This document shows, piece after piece, positions 11,736 to 23,784 of a DNA stretch of 64,000 bases. Under the pieces are notes generated by a model. The model saw nothing but the letters and a program-made list of their open reading frames with translations, made no database searches and was not told the origin of the DNA. The stretch comes from Gymnogyps californianus (lineage: Eukaryota > Chordata > Aves > Accipitriformes > Cathartidae). The position numbers and the translations under genes are program-made. The stretch lies in the NCBI RefSeq assembly GCF_018139145.2, contig NC_059475.1:10588437-10652436 (forward strand). The letters are read 5' to 3'. Position 1 is the stretch's first letter, and every line of letters starts with the position of its first letter.

Positions 11736-14700
11736 AGAGCACTCTTTCCTGAAAGGATACTATTCCTCTAAGTATATCCTTAATGTGATGAGGTCATATT
11801 TGCGCATGTGTGTCTTCAGATCTACCCATTCCAATGCAATGTCCTCTCTTTACATTATTAGGCTGCTAGGCCACTGTAGCAGTGACATTTGTGATTGCTC
11901 AGCTTGAGAAGGCAGTACCTGGACATAAAATTGCATGCATTAAGGACTCCTGTGGTATTCTGTTTGCAAATACTTCCAATACACAACTTCACTGGAAAAG
12001 GCCCTTAGAGTTTTGGAGAGTTAGCATTTGATTCAAGAATGGCATTTCCACTTACAATACACGGGGTCCAGATTTGTGTACAGCTGCTCCTTTAAGGACA
12101 GATTTTAGAACTCCAGAATGAGATCTTCCCTTTAGTATACGGTGCTTCTTAAATGCTATTGTTTTCCAGAGGAAGAAACACTTCTCCGGCTTCTGTTGTA
12201 ACCTTAAGTTCAAGGACAGACTTGCAAATGTGCACAATTTGTGTCAAAAATATGCCTTTTTGACCCTACCTAATTTAACTTTAGAATCAGTGTTATAGTC
12301 TGATATTTCAGATCTGCTCTTCTTTTTAAATGCACTTTAACAAATATCTGCAGCCAAAGTCCAAATCCTCAGATGCTGAAAATTAGCATTGCTCCTTTGA
12401 GTCAGTACGACTATGTCAACTGAACAACTGCTCCAGTGATTATTGAATGTAAACTAGAAGGATGCACTAATTTTACAGTGGTGCACAAAGAACCCAATTT
12501 GCAGAGTGAACAAGTATGTTTAGAGAACAGAGTTATGTAATTCATCTATTTTGGGGATTAGCCATCCCTGAAGTTCTGAAAAAGGTAACTGGGTTGGGCT
12601 ATTTATAGAGTTCGTTCCTATAGTTACAGCACAGATGCTAGCATGGAACAAAAACAAACTGTTAGCTCAAGCCATCTCCTCTGTGCACCTTGGTAAATTT
12701 ATACTCTCACAAATGTTTATAGATCTCAGACACAAAGAGATTTGGGGGTCTAGGATGCTACTATCTCCTCAGCATCTGTTTGCACGTTAGTATGCCCTAT
12801 TTCCTATTAACTTCTGACCATGCCTTTGTTTTTCAGGTCATTTGTGTTAGAGAGATATGCAGAGACTCCTTTTAAAGGAATTTCCCAGTGTACAAGAGGA
12901 GAAAGGGCACTAATCTTGGGAAAACTAATGAAGTAATTGCCTAAATTATTCTGATCTTTAATTTCACAAGGCTGCTAGGCATGATGGCTCAGAATCCTTC
13001 CTTTACATGATTCTCTGTTTTCTAAGATGCATTTGTAGGATCACTGTAAAACTATGAAGCCCATTGTTACTGCTACAGGATGATAACTGTGCATAAGAAT
13101 TAATGAAAAAATACAATCCATACTCAAAGAGTTCACAATCTTGAGGTCATGCAGAATTGTACAACTTAGAGGAACGGAAGGAACAGTTTGTAGTAGGATA
13201 ATGTAGGTTTGGGCTGCTTCTTATAGATTCTGCTTTTTTATATATAAATATTTGTCTATATGTAGTCATTGTTATCTTTTCTTAAATATTGAAAAACAGC
13301 CAGTTGTTTTGGTAGTGGGCAGTAAGAAGGGGCAAAGGAGACAAGAGGAGGAAAGTTATTTGGCTAATGGAGAAAAGCCTGTTCCTAATATAGGGGTTAC
13401 CACAGAAGAAATCAAGTTAGGGACAGGATTCTATAGGGATGACCATTTTAATAAGGACTATGAAGCATGGAAAATGAAGTGACCTGCTTAGGCAGAATTG
13501 GTTAATTCTTACCTTCACTAGTCTATCCTATGAGATAGGGAGATCACAATGTAAAACAAAGGGTAGCAGAAAATGAGGGCAGAAATATAGGATTAGGTCC
13601 TTCATTACTTAGCATTCTATGTTGTCATTCATGCACAGTGCAAGCCAAGCAAATTTTGATTTGTTCATATCCTAGCCCAAACTACATAGATTAAAAAGAC
13701 AATGTGCAGTGCACGGAAGTGGGGATCTAGGCCTTTTACAAAAAGCCTAGAAAATTAAGATGAAGAGTCTGAATTTCATATGGAAGAAGAGACACAGCCT
13801 AGGAATAGATTTCAGCAGAGGTTAAGCAGAGAACTAAACAGTTTAACAAGAAAAATTTTAAATTGAGATAGTCTGTATAGCTTTGTGAGAGAGAAATATG
13901 CATGTCAGCAAGGAAAAGCTGAGAGAGACATATTGACTAGTATAATCTATCTAATTCACTGAAACTGCCACTACAGTTAATAATAACGCTCTCCTTTATT
14001 GAAGATCATAGTAGAAAAGGCCAGGGTGATGATCAGTAGAGCCAAACTCCAATTTTTTCTTCTTTTGAATCTCACTGGCTCAACATAGGGACTGAAACAT
14101 AGAGAAACAAAGAAACAAAAGCGAACAACTGTTAAGCACTGAGACCCATACATCTTACCATAAAGTGCATTTTCTCATAGCCTACTTTGTCAAATCCAAC
14201 CAGAGAAAAGAATGAAGTAAAAAGCAGAACAGGAAGTGACTGATGCTCAAAATGCATAGAAGGTGCTAGACTTGTTGATAAACTAGATTATGAGAATTAC
14301 TATAAGAATTTCATGTTAGTACTGATATTTCAGGAAGGTCTAAGAAGAAAAATGAGTTTTGAGAAAATTACTGGTCAACATAGAAGGATTTACAATATAC
14401 ATATAATGCAAATAAAATGCATGTATCTAAAATGTCTTTTGAGTTCTGTAAAAGAAAATTATTAATTCAAGAATTTGATTTTGACAACTATTAATAATCT
14501 GGCTAATAATGTAGTGAAAAGGATGGATTAAATAAAGCAGGGAAAATACAGAAAAAGTATTATCCCTTTAGAAAATAGTGTAAATATATGTACAAATATA
14601 TTAAGAGAATATCTTGAAGAAACTTCAGGTCAAAATATTGAACTACTGAGTTAATATTCAATAAGTCTTGTACCTAGAAGTTTTCATTTAAAGGGCTTTA

Positions 14701-17700
14701 TTTCTGGGACAAGGTCTTTAATATATAACTTAAAATATTTTATTTGCTGTAATTAATATCTCAAATAATGACAAGCTTCGTATAAAATACAACACATTTT
14801 TTGTCCTTAGTAACACCATTATTAGAGGGTCTGCATCTTCTTGCATGTGTGCATAGCACCTAGCACAATATTTTCTTTCAGAACTCAAACAAAACAATGA
14901 TTTTTGCCAATTCTCTATGTTTTCAAGTTTTTCAGCTGACTGTGGACTAAGATTTTTTTCAGGACATTCACTGGATTGAAGGAAAGGTCTGAAATGTCAT
15001 CATTCATTTGTAAATTGTACTCGTCATTCCCATGAGATTTCATCAAGCTCCAGATTGCTTACTTGGATGCTATCTGCTCATCTGCAGTGACTGCAAAAAA
15101 TATGGGACTATGAACTTGAAATGTCTTTTCAGTAGAAAGGACAGAAAAATATGTGGCTACCTGCATAAAACATGCAGACCTTCATTGTTCCATCCTGTAT
15201 CATCCTGAGTCTTCATGGTTATTTTATGCAGAGCTAGCACATTCATTCTTGTGACCGTTTGGTTAGGTCAAACCTGATACTTGTAGATATCTGCTGCTCC
15301 CTACCTCCCACTTTCAGGATCAAGTGGACACTAATATTTAATTACTCAGACCTTTTTTAGTAGATGTCTTAATTGCTTTTAAAATGATGATTTTATAGAA
15401 TGTGCACATATGTGCCTGTGTGTGCAGATGTATGCTGAAGAGAGGGTTGCTGAATCCTGAAGTCTTGAGTGAGGTGCTTCAGACTGGAGAAGGAGGGGAG
15501 GTGGATTTTAGACTCACCCGTTTCAATGTTAGATGCATTTCCCTCCGGGATTACTTGTGCTCTCAAAAATGGTCTCCTTGTGCGGCTTGTCAGGGATGCC
15601 ATGTCTGTTTCAAGGACAACAAAAAAGAACATGAGCCCTCATTAGAGCTCCAACTACATTGCATGTCATTAAAAGGGAACTCAAGCCTGCACAAAGTATT
15701 TAGAGCCAGTAACAGGCCAATAAACACTCTGGCCTATATATGACTATATAGATGTGTGCATATGCATATGCAGAATTCAATTTGGTATTGATCCCAAAAA
15801 TCCAATGATCCAACAGCAGTGTTGAGTACTGTACCAGCTTCCTATCTACTGAAAAAGGTCATGAAGTACTGTATTGTTCGTTATAGCAATGAATTCAGCA
15901 AAGTATTGACAGCATGGCGTTTCAGTGTCATGAGGGCTAATATCCCACTAAGTAATTATTGACAGTAAAATAATTTACCAGAACTTTTAAATCCAAAGTA
16001 AAACGTATACTTCCACACACAATTCTATAAATACTTAGATATTTAGTTTACAATTCACTAACAGTACTTTAAAAATGTGCCCATATGTACGTGTTGAAAC
16101 TAACCACAGCTTTTCTTATTGTTCATGATGCACAACAGCATTTTTGTTACTGACCACTGAAATACGTCTCTGTAGAGACTAAGAGGTACCTCATCTTCAT
16201 GACTTTCCTTAACAGCCATTTTAGCATTCCTCCAGGCTGCTCTGGGCTGTTTCATCAAGCGTCAGATTCTTCTCATGAGAGAGAGATGAGGTAAGCAGGG
16301 CTCTCCATTTAGGCTTCAAAACAGCCATGTAATGCTATGTGAAATTCTATGCAGCCATGGTATAGGGTAGCATGCAGAGAGCAAACACTTGTACATTCAT
16401 GATCATATCATCAAAGCCTGGCATGTCCATGATAGGTCAATAGAGAAATTCCATGATAAACTGGATAGCTCTGTTAGATAACATGGCTAAGTTACATTGA
16501 GAGCAAAAGGGGGTGTCCATTCAGACACTGAATATGTTTCACTTAATCAGTGAAAACTCTAGAAATAATCTGGATCACAATTACCATTACAGTGACCAGT
16601 TTATCTCCCTAGGTAAGCAAGTGTACTTAAAGTCAGGTGACTGGGACTAGAATCTACCAGCTTCTGTTTTCTCTCTGATCTTTTTCTCAGTGATGTTTGC
16701 ATTTAATCTGCTTTTGCCTAAATGTCCATAACCTAGAAACAAACATCATCAGTATACACTTTCCTCAGAAAGAAATCAGGGAGATTGAGGAACATTGTGA
16801 TTCTCAGATGAAACTGAAACATTTTATGTAACTGGAGAAAAATATACTGACAAGCAATTATTTCCAAATTCACATTTGCAAGTAACTGCTAAAAACACAT
16901 TGTACAAAGCAGACTGGACACAAACTAAAACTTAATAGGCCATCTTTTGATTTTCACATAAGTCTCTGTGCTGTTTTTTATCTAATTGGAAACTGGCATG
17001 TGGTTGAAGCTTCATCGAGCTGCAAGAACCCAAAAAACACCTGAAGATACCCAACATTGCTTACATAAATTACCAAACACGCTGCTGTGGTATTTGAAAA
17101 GCCATAAATCTTGTCAATCAAATGAAGTTCTAAAGAGTTTACTGACTGTCACTTTGGCTCTTCATTGTGTCAAGGCAGAAACATTCCTTGGACACATTTA
17201 GAAAGGTTGCCTCACCAATCATCCAGTGTGTCACCAATTACTTTGTTCCCTTGCTCAATGATCTACTAATATTCTCTTAGCCATAGCTGCAGTTAGAAAG
17301 CATTTTATCTGGAACTACCCACTGGAACAAGCAAAGTGGAAAAAGCCTGCTTTTGTAAATAGCACAGAAATAATCTGACTGCAGCATTTAAGTCTTAAAT
17401 CTAGAGGATGAAGAATTTTGTAGGAATATTAATACACCAGATTACATAATTGATTTGTGAAAATATGCTTTAGTCACTTAAAAGTATAATTCTAGAAAGC
17501 TTTGTGTCCTCTAACCATATTCCAGTAATGTACCTCAGGATGTGTTTAATTTCAAGATGCAGTATAATATTTTTGCCTGACAAAATGAATAGAATATATG
17601 AAGTAGATTATAAAGAAATCAGAATTTTTAGAATATGGCCATTGTTCACCCACCTGGCTGTAAAATCTGTCTGATTGCTTTCTGCTTATTTTCAACCCTG

Positions 17701-19152
17701 GAGTCTGATTACATTCAATGGCACAAATTCAATGTAAGTGGCACGCCACCTGCAAACAAAGCAACACAGACATTTTTTCATGCACAGTTGATTCAAGTAT
17801 CTGTACAATCTATAAGGGAAGGTCAGGGAAGGGTAGTTCTCTGACTGATCAAGAAAAAGTCTTGTCAGAGGAAAAGGCTGTGGTCAGCTTTTCCCTCCCA
17901 CACTGTGATTCCAGCATCTTCAGTTCTTCAGCCCTCTCCCTCATCTTCAGAAGTGCCATGCCCTTGTTTGATGTCTGTAATGCCTCATGGCATAGAGAAG
18001 CCATTACTGTAATAAACTCTGGAGTATATTGCTATATTGTCTCATTTCCAGTATAACATTCTATGGTTTTAGATGATGATAAAAGAGAACACTCAGTTCA
18101 AGCTTAGATCTAGCCTAAGACAGTTTGCTGGCATACATGAAGAAATAATCACAAATTTAAACTACAATCTTCTAAGCATTATTCTGTTTCAGCCTACGTC
18201 TCATAAAAAGTTACTCACTCTCACTTCTTCCTCTTCGAAAGGAAAACAAATTTCAGTACTGATAATGCTACATATACACCAATAGATTGCAATCAATTTC
18301 TGAATCAGTTTAGCCTGCTGTTTTCAGAATATGGAAATTCAGAATCCACTGTGTTTTCCCTCCTCTTATTCCAAGAGAAGCAAAAATTGTCTCCTGTAGG
18401 TCAGTCCTCATTTGTAGGCACTAGAAATGTACCCTCACTAGTAGAAGGTAATTTCGTAAGAAACTTGGGATTATTTTCACCCATATTTTGCCATTGTATT
18501 TATATACACAGTCTTCTACCTACAAAGGATCGTGAAATGCCTTTTCATTGAGGAGATAACATTTTATTTTTTCTTTCTGTCGTAAGAGTTTATATACTTC
18601 TTTTTAACCATAGGGTCTATAAATTTGGGTAGTCTTAAGCCTCCTACTGGACAGCATTTCAGCAGGTGTTAGCCCTGGTTTCCTGGGTTCAGCTCTTCCA
18701 TTAAGTAGTGCCCAAAAGAGATCTGAATTTTTTAAAGGGATGCTTAAGAAAGAGAAAAATTTGAATCTGAACATGAATCTTCATCTTTCTGAAACATTAG
18801 AAGAGCTCAATACCATTTTCAGCTCATCATTACACAGTGGATACACTGTGTCCAAACAAAAATGTACACAATTACAGTATTTTGTAAAAGAACTACATCC
18901 ATTTGGTCCATTATCTGTCATTCCCACATTTGATATGCCAAGTTTAGCAAATATAGATGACATGGGATAAGGTATTAGCAGCTGTATTTTCAAATAACAT
19001 AATTTCTGGATATCAGGGATAATCCAAATCAAGTAAGTTATTTTCTCTGCATATACAGATAAACCTATGCCAATTTTGAGCTGTAATTTAAAGTTTCTTT
19101 AATTACCATCACAGGCTCTATTTGTTTACAAATCGTGGGGTATATATTTCAT

Positions 19153-19185
19153 ATTTTTATTACTTTTATTATTTTTATTATTTTT
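19153..19185. repeat. AT-rich simple repeat (TTTTATTA-like)
   Basis: Alternating T runs and ATTA units, about 33 bp, forming a low-complexity tract without other signals. Confidence 0.7.
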
Positions 19186-19809
19186 GTGTCTTCACTCATC
19201 TGAGGCAAACAGTGCAATTCTAATTTGTCTTGTATATTTTTTCACATGTGAATATTTTTAAAGTATCAAGTTTAGCCATCTTTGTTTGAGATTTTAGGTA
19301 CAACCTATTTAGTACCTTTGAATAAAAATGACAATGAATAAGAAAACCTATTTCAGAGTTGTTTTAAAGACTAGGTATGCAGCAAATAAGCCAGCTAAAA
19401 ATTACATCTTGTTTAAGGGCATCTGCACTAACATACTAGAAGTTGTCTGAAGTGAATTAAGTATTTTCAATTACAACATCATACTCTGGTGTTTTCTCTG
19501 TCTCAGTTTTATTCAAAGCTCCAGCCTGGGGTCTCTTCCAGATTTACATGTGTGTTGTAAGGGATGCAACCGCAACTAAAAGAATAATGTCGACAACTCA
19601 AGTCTGCTAACACTCATTTTGCAATTGTTACTAATGGCTTATTGCAAATTTTTTCTATCAGTTGCTGCCAGTTTATATGAAAGCATTATTTTTTTTTTAT
19701 ACAGACACTAGATTTTCTAATGCTTGTCCTTTAGTTAAGGCTTTGCTGTCATATGCTAGAGGTTCCATATGAATGCCAGGCCTCTAAAAATACTGCCTTG
19801 AGGCTTTGT

Positions 19810-19837
19810 GTTAAAGGTTTTGCGTTAAAGGTTTTGC
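19810..19837. repeat. Perfect tandem duplication of a 14-bp unit
   Basis: GTTAAAGGTTTTGC occurs twice back to back with no mismatch, suggesting a recent local duplication. No function is apparent. Confidence 0.85.
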
Positions 19838-21098
19838 ATATGTTTGTTATGGTAAAATCTAGAAAATGGAGCCTTTCATTATCAACTGTGTAGAGATTTT
19901 TCAAATCCTTTCCTGGCATGCCACGTCCATTGTACATTTTTAGTCACTAAAGCCTTCAGGTTAGTATCCCTAGTGGCCACATCAGATACAAATCTCCTAA
20001 CAAAACATCATCCCCATAAACCTCTGTATGCTTTCTTTTTGTGTAGGTGGAAGGATATTAACAACAGACAGTATAATGTTGGATGCCATCTCTACCCTGT
20101 TTTCTTGAACTTGTTTAAGTGGATTATTTCTTTACTTCTCAGTTTACTATTTACTGAGGGAACCATGAGATCTCTTTAGAGCTTTTTGGAGTTTCTGGTT
20201 CTTCCCCTCCTTTTCCCCACGAGAATACCATCTATGTAAATCAATACCATAAAATATCTGTTTTACCTCTTTGTGAAATACAACAGGTATATAGTGTAAC
20301 CAAAAAAGCATTCATGGTAAAAGCAATAATAGCTTCCAAATGGTGTGTTAAAATGTGCAGATGTAAACTTTTTTTTTCCCTGGAGAAATATGCTGGAACT
20401 CAGAAGAAGCATCTAATGTAGGAAAAATATCTTGCAGCCAAAAATAATCTTTCTTTACACTTATGGGAAAGTATTGCTGATTTACACATTTCACTTCTTA
20501 GAATGTAGGCAAAGAGTTCTATATTTCTTTTCCAAAATCTATAAAGTACTAATTTATATTGCGGCCTCTTCAAATGCCTCCATTTTATCTAGCGCATTTG
20601 AGAGATTCAGGGATATTCATAGGTACAGGTATAGCAGAACAGTGAGGGTCTAACACTGTATTTTAACAACTTTTCAGTACCACCAGCTTCTCATTAAAAA
20701 CATGATCCCCTGTCATCTTGGGGCTTCTGCACCTCTCCAGTATATTCTTTCACAAAGAAACCTAGTATCTGACCTAAAGTGACTATTCTTATTTCCCACA
20801 AGTATTATAGATGTTAGCTTTTCAATATTTTGTTTTAATCTTGCATTTGTAGATCACTAACCTCACTGCCTAATTTAAGTTTTACCTGCCTGCATTTAAC
20901 AACACAAAGTTTTCTTTGCAAATCCTTCCAACAGCTTCAGAGATCATGTTATCTCGGGCACAAATCTATGAGTAATAGGGAATCTGAAATTAAATGTCAA
21001 ACTTCTTCACAGCTACCCAGGATACTTTCTTTTTGCTGAGACCTTTCTTTTCCCTGTAAATGTCAAATTAACAAAAGCATCCGAGGGTGGGTACATGA

Positions 21099-21113
21099 GG
21101 GTCAGGAGGGTGT
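21099..21113 (+). promoter_or_regulatory. PTH: Negative vitamin D response element of the PTH promoter
   Basis: GGGTCAGGAGGGTGT is a direct repeat of two nuclear-receptor half sites (GGGTCA and GGGTGT) spaced by GGA, i.e. DR3. As I recall it, this is letter for letter the element reported in the chicken PTH promoter, roughly 60-76 bases upstream of the start site, through which the vitamin D receptor represses PTH. Here it lies 28 bases upstream of a TATA-like box, which puts the predicted start near 21173 and the element at about -74 to -60. Position and sequence thus agree independently. Confidence 0.88.
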
Positions 21114-21123
21114 GTGTTGAGAG

Positions 21124-21131
21124 TGACATCA
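21124..21131 (+). promoter_or_regulatory. PTH: CRE-like octamer in the PTH promoter
   Basis: TGACATCA differs by one base from the CRE consensus TGACGTCA. It lies between the vitamin D element and the TATA-like box, about 49-42 bases upstream of the inferred start. A role for CREB/ATF proteins is inference. Confidence 0.5.
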
Positions 21132-21140
21132 ACTGAGACA

Positions 21141-21148
21141 ATAAAAGG
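21141..21148 (+). promoter_or_regulatory. PTH: TATA-like box of PTH
   Basis: ATAAAAGG lies 28 bases downstream of the vitamin D element. With the usual 25-32 base spacing it predicts initiation near 21170-21175. Downstream, an open 5' leader runs to a consensus donor at 21295, consistent with a first noncoding exon. Confidence 0.7.
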
Positions 21149-21172
21149 GCTTCGAAGTTACTTAGAAGCTCT

Positions 21173-21294
21173 ATTTTAAAGTTCCATTTAAGGGGTCCAC
21201 TAAACCAATTCAGTAGTCTTTAAATATACTTGACATCAAGACACAGTCATCTGCCGACATACCCAAACCAGAAATCTGTTTAAGATACTATCTG
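21173..21294 (+). other. PTH: PTH exon 1 (noncoding), predicted
   Basis: The start is inferred from the TATA-like box and from the published distance of the vitamin D element. The end is the near-perfect donor TCTG|GTAAGT at 21294/21295. Mammalian PTH genes also have a short noncoding first exon followed by a two-exon coding region. The intron to exon 2 would be 1,166 bp (21295-22460) and contains an AAT microsatellite. Confidence 0.65.
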
Positions 21295-22109
21295 GTAAGT
21301 ATACTCTATTTTATTTCCAAGTTCTCTAGAAGACTTATTTTGTCATTAGAAAATTTTGTCATTGATTCTTTATTCATTTTTACATTAGCTTCCTTTCAGA
21401 CTATCTTAAAAATAAAGTGAATATTAGTAAGATCAAACTGTTTTATTATCTGAAACAAATTTGTGAAATGAAAAAATCTGAGACAGTGAGTTAGAAATAT
21501 CTTGAAGTGAATCCAACTCCTGAATTTATAATATTGGGTTAAATGGACTGCTAGGACCACATTCATACTATCACGTAAGATACCATGTAATAAATGCTTT
21601 TCTGACCTAGAGTAAAGCTGCAGAAAATATTGCAAAAATGGCATTGTGGAGTTTTATATTTCTTAAGTTTCAGTTACTCTGTATCAAATTTCTTAAGCTA
21701 TAACAAAACGATGCCTTTTCTGGCTGCCAATACTGAAAATCCAAACTGGATACTAATATTCGGACTGTGTCATTTCTGCCTGTTGTAGCATCATCAGTAA
21801 TAAATATTTTTCAAATACATCCCAAGCGGCAGTTTTGCTGATGATGTACAAAGCAGAGTGGAATTCATACTGGCAATGCAGGATTATCGCTGAAAAAAAT
21901 GAGGGGCTCAATTCTGATTTCTCTTACGTAACTAAACAGGGAATGACATAACTCAGTAGAGTTATGCCTCTATGCAAAATGGTGAAGTGTCAGCCTCTTC
22001 ATTCTAAAGAATATGCAAAAGAAATAGATAAAAGAACAAAACTTTTCACTTGCATAGCTATATACAAGTATTTCAACATACTTGGAGCATATAAAGCATA
22101 AATGATTTT

Positions 22110-22143
22110 ATAATAATAATAATAATTAATAATAATAATAATA
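22110..22143. repeat. (TAA)n microsatellite in PTH intron 1
   Basis: Two runs of TAA/AAT units interrupted by one irregular unit, about 34 bp in total, some 320 bases upstream of coding exon 2. Likely to vary in length between individuals. Confidence 0.9.
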
Positions 22144-22465
22144 TTGGAAGAACATGGTGCTTTTCACCCAATTATCCTAGAGATGGGTACCTATATGATG
22201 ATGATGCAGGGCAACTAAGGCTGACCAAAGTTCTTAGACTTGCCTATGAAGTAACAGTAAGTTGCTCACAAAATTAGTATTAGAAGTAAATTCTTCATTT
22301 GCATTCCTTGCTCTAACCCTTTTCACAAAAAAAAAAACAATTTTCAAAATCACTTCTCTGATGTCTTTCTTCAACTTTTTTCCTAAACTAAATTGCATTG
22401 GAATTAACAGAAATTACTTGAAATACAGATTTATACATGTATTCATTTCTATCTTTGTAGACAAA

Positions 22466-22551
22466 ATGACTTCTATAAAAAATCTGGCCAGGACTGCAAT
22501 CATTTTATATGCCATATGCTTTTTTACAAACTCTGATGGAAGACCAATGAT
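22466..22551 (+). CDS. PTH: PTH coding exon 2: signal peptide and most of the propeptide
   Basis: The acceptor TTTGTAG ends at 22460, so the exon starts at 22461 with five untranslated bases before ATG. The donor AT|GTAAGT splits the second Met codon of the PMMKR segment. A read-through frame would meet a stop within the donor, so splicing is required. Confidence 0.97.
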
Positions 22552-23620
22552 GTAAGTACATTATTATATACTTCCAAAGTTTGGAGGATGACTTTAGCTG
22601 TTCTTGAGAACGTGGTTGGTTTGTCTGTCTGTAAGTTTATATGTATGCGAGTCTTTCTGTCCCTGCTTTTGAACCCCTTGGCCAAGCTGGCCAAATTCTA
22701 TCCTCTAGATACAGCTGTAGAGATCTCAGATATTCTGAGTTCTTACATGTTTTTTTAAAATAGGCAGCTGAGTAGAGGGAGAACAATCATATAAGTGTTC
22801 TCTTCGGAATATCATTGGGTAAGCTGCATCTCTTATTAGATGCTTGGGGCGGTCTACACAGGAGAGCATCTTTTTTACTGTGCGAGAACCTAGCTGGAAC
22901 TCACGCTTAGACACTAACATCAATCAGCACTGAGACACAAATCCACAAGAAATCATGCTTCCTTAGCTCTAGTGTTCACAGAAAACTACCACTGAATAAA
23001 TGCCACAGTTTTATTAATCAGTTACCTATTCTCATATAAGCCCTAAGATCATCCACAACAGCTAAAACAAACAATAAATATATAGTCAAACAATATTGTC
23101 ACAAAACTGGACTACTTCCCATTTTTTATGCCTTCTCACTAATATGTCCATTACCAATAACAAATCACCACCCACCCTCCTTCTCTTCTCCAGATGTCAT
23201 TCTATCCCTTACAAATTAGAAAGGTAGGTTCTATGGCTCTGTACTGCAATACCTCACAAAAGTTCCCAAACCTGGGTTTTTGAGTGAAGATCTAGAATTC
23301 AAGAAGGGCCACTATGAGTCTCTTTCTTTGCTTTTTTCTCGTGCAGGAAAAGATCAGTGAGTGAGATGCAATTAATGCATAATCTTGGAGAGCATCGACA
23401 CACCGTGGAGAGACAGGACTGGCTTCAGATGAAACTGCAGGATGTGCACAGTGCCCTCGAGGATGCTAGGACCCAGAGGCCTCGAAACAAGGATGATATT
23501 GTCCTGGGTGAGATAAGAAGTCGGAGGCTGCTCCCTGAGCATTTGCGGGCAGCAATGCAGAAGAAATCCATCGATCTGGACAAAGCTTACATGGATGTAC
23601 TCTTTAAAACAAAGCCATAA
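22466..23620 (+). CDS. PTH: Parathyroid hormone precursor (preproPTH), two coding exons
   Basis: Joined exons 22466-22551 and 23347-23620 encode 119 residues, the length I know for chicken preproPTH. Layout: a signal peptide of about 25 residues with hydrophobic core AIILYAICFF, a 6-residue propeptide RPMMKR ending in the dibasic cleavage site, and an 88-residue mature hormone beginning SVSEMQLMHN. The receptor-activating N terminus (Val2, Met5, Met8, Leu11) and the binding helix (Glu19, Arg20, Trp23, Leu24, Leu28, Val31) are intact. The hormone is secreted by the parathyroid and raises blood calcium through PTH1R in bone and kidney. The mature form is four residues longer than the 84-residue mammalian hormone, as in chicken. 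The start is the first ATG of exon 2, in the order expected for a secreted precursor. A few differences from remembered chicken sequence (for example Asp48, Ser56, Met68 and Asp81 of the mature hormone) suggest another bird species. Confidence 0.98.
23347..23620 (+). CDS. PTH: PTH coding exon 3: Lys-Arg cleavage site and full mature hormone
   Basis: The acceptor TCTCGTGCAG ends at 23346. The first base completes the split Met codon, followed by KRSVSEMQLM and the rest of the 88-residue hormone to a TAA at 23618-23620. As in other vertebrates, the whole secreted hormone lies in this last exon together with the 3' UTR. Confidence 0.98.
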
Positions 23621-23778
23621 TGAAAAAAGCCAGAGCATTATGTCTGTCCAAGTAAGCACGTGTCTGTATATCATTGATCAAGTAGGGAATTTTATTACTA
23701 TTTATTCAAACTGCAATAAGGATTAAAGGCTCCATTCAAGATTGTAGCCCCATTGAGTTAGACATTTCACAATCAAAT

Positions 23779-23784
23779 AATAAA
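23779..23784 (+). terminator. PTH: Possible proximal poly(A) signal of PTH
   Basis: AATAAA lies 159 bases after the stop codon. Use here would give an mRNA close to the mammalian size. A further hexamer lies at 23995-24000. Confidence 0.35.

Larger units (their letters stand above)
10563..21090. other. Intergenic DNA upstream of PTH, no gene recognised
   Basis: About 10.5 kb, AT-rich, with no exon I can support on either strand; open frames reach at most about 130 codons and lack family features. It holds a MIR-like fragment (about 11625-11735), a TTTTATTA-rich tract (19153-19185) and a 14-bp perfect tandem duplication (19810-19837). In mammals FAR1 is the next gene on this side of PTH; none of it is visible here. 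Confidence 0.55.

Noticed and set aside
15402..15743. 113-codon plus-strand open frame with many Cys
   Set aside because: Cys codons come from a TGTGTG-rich tract at the start; no spacing of a known Cys-rich family and no splice sites in frame.
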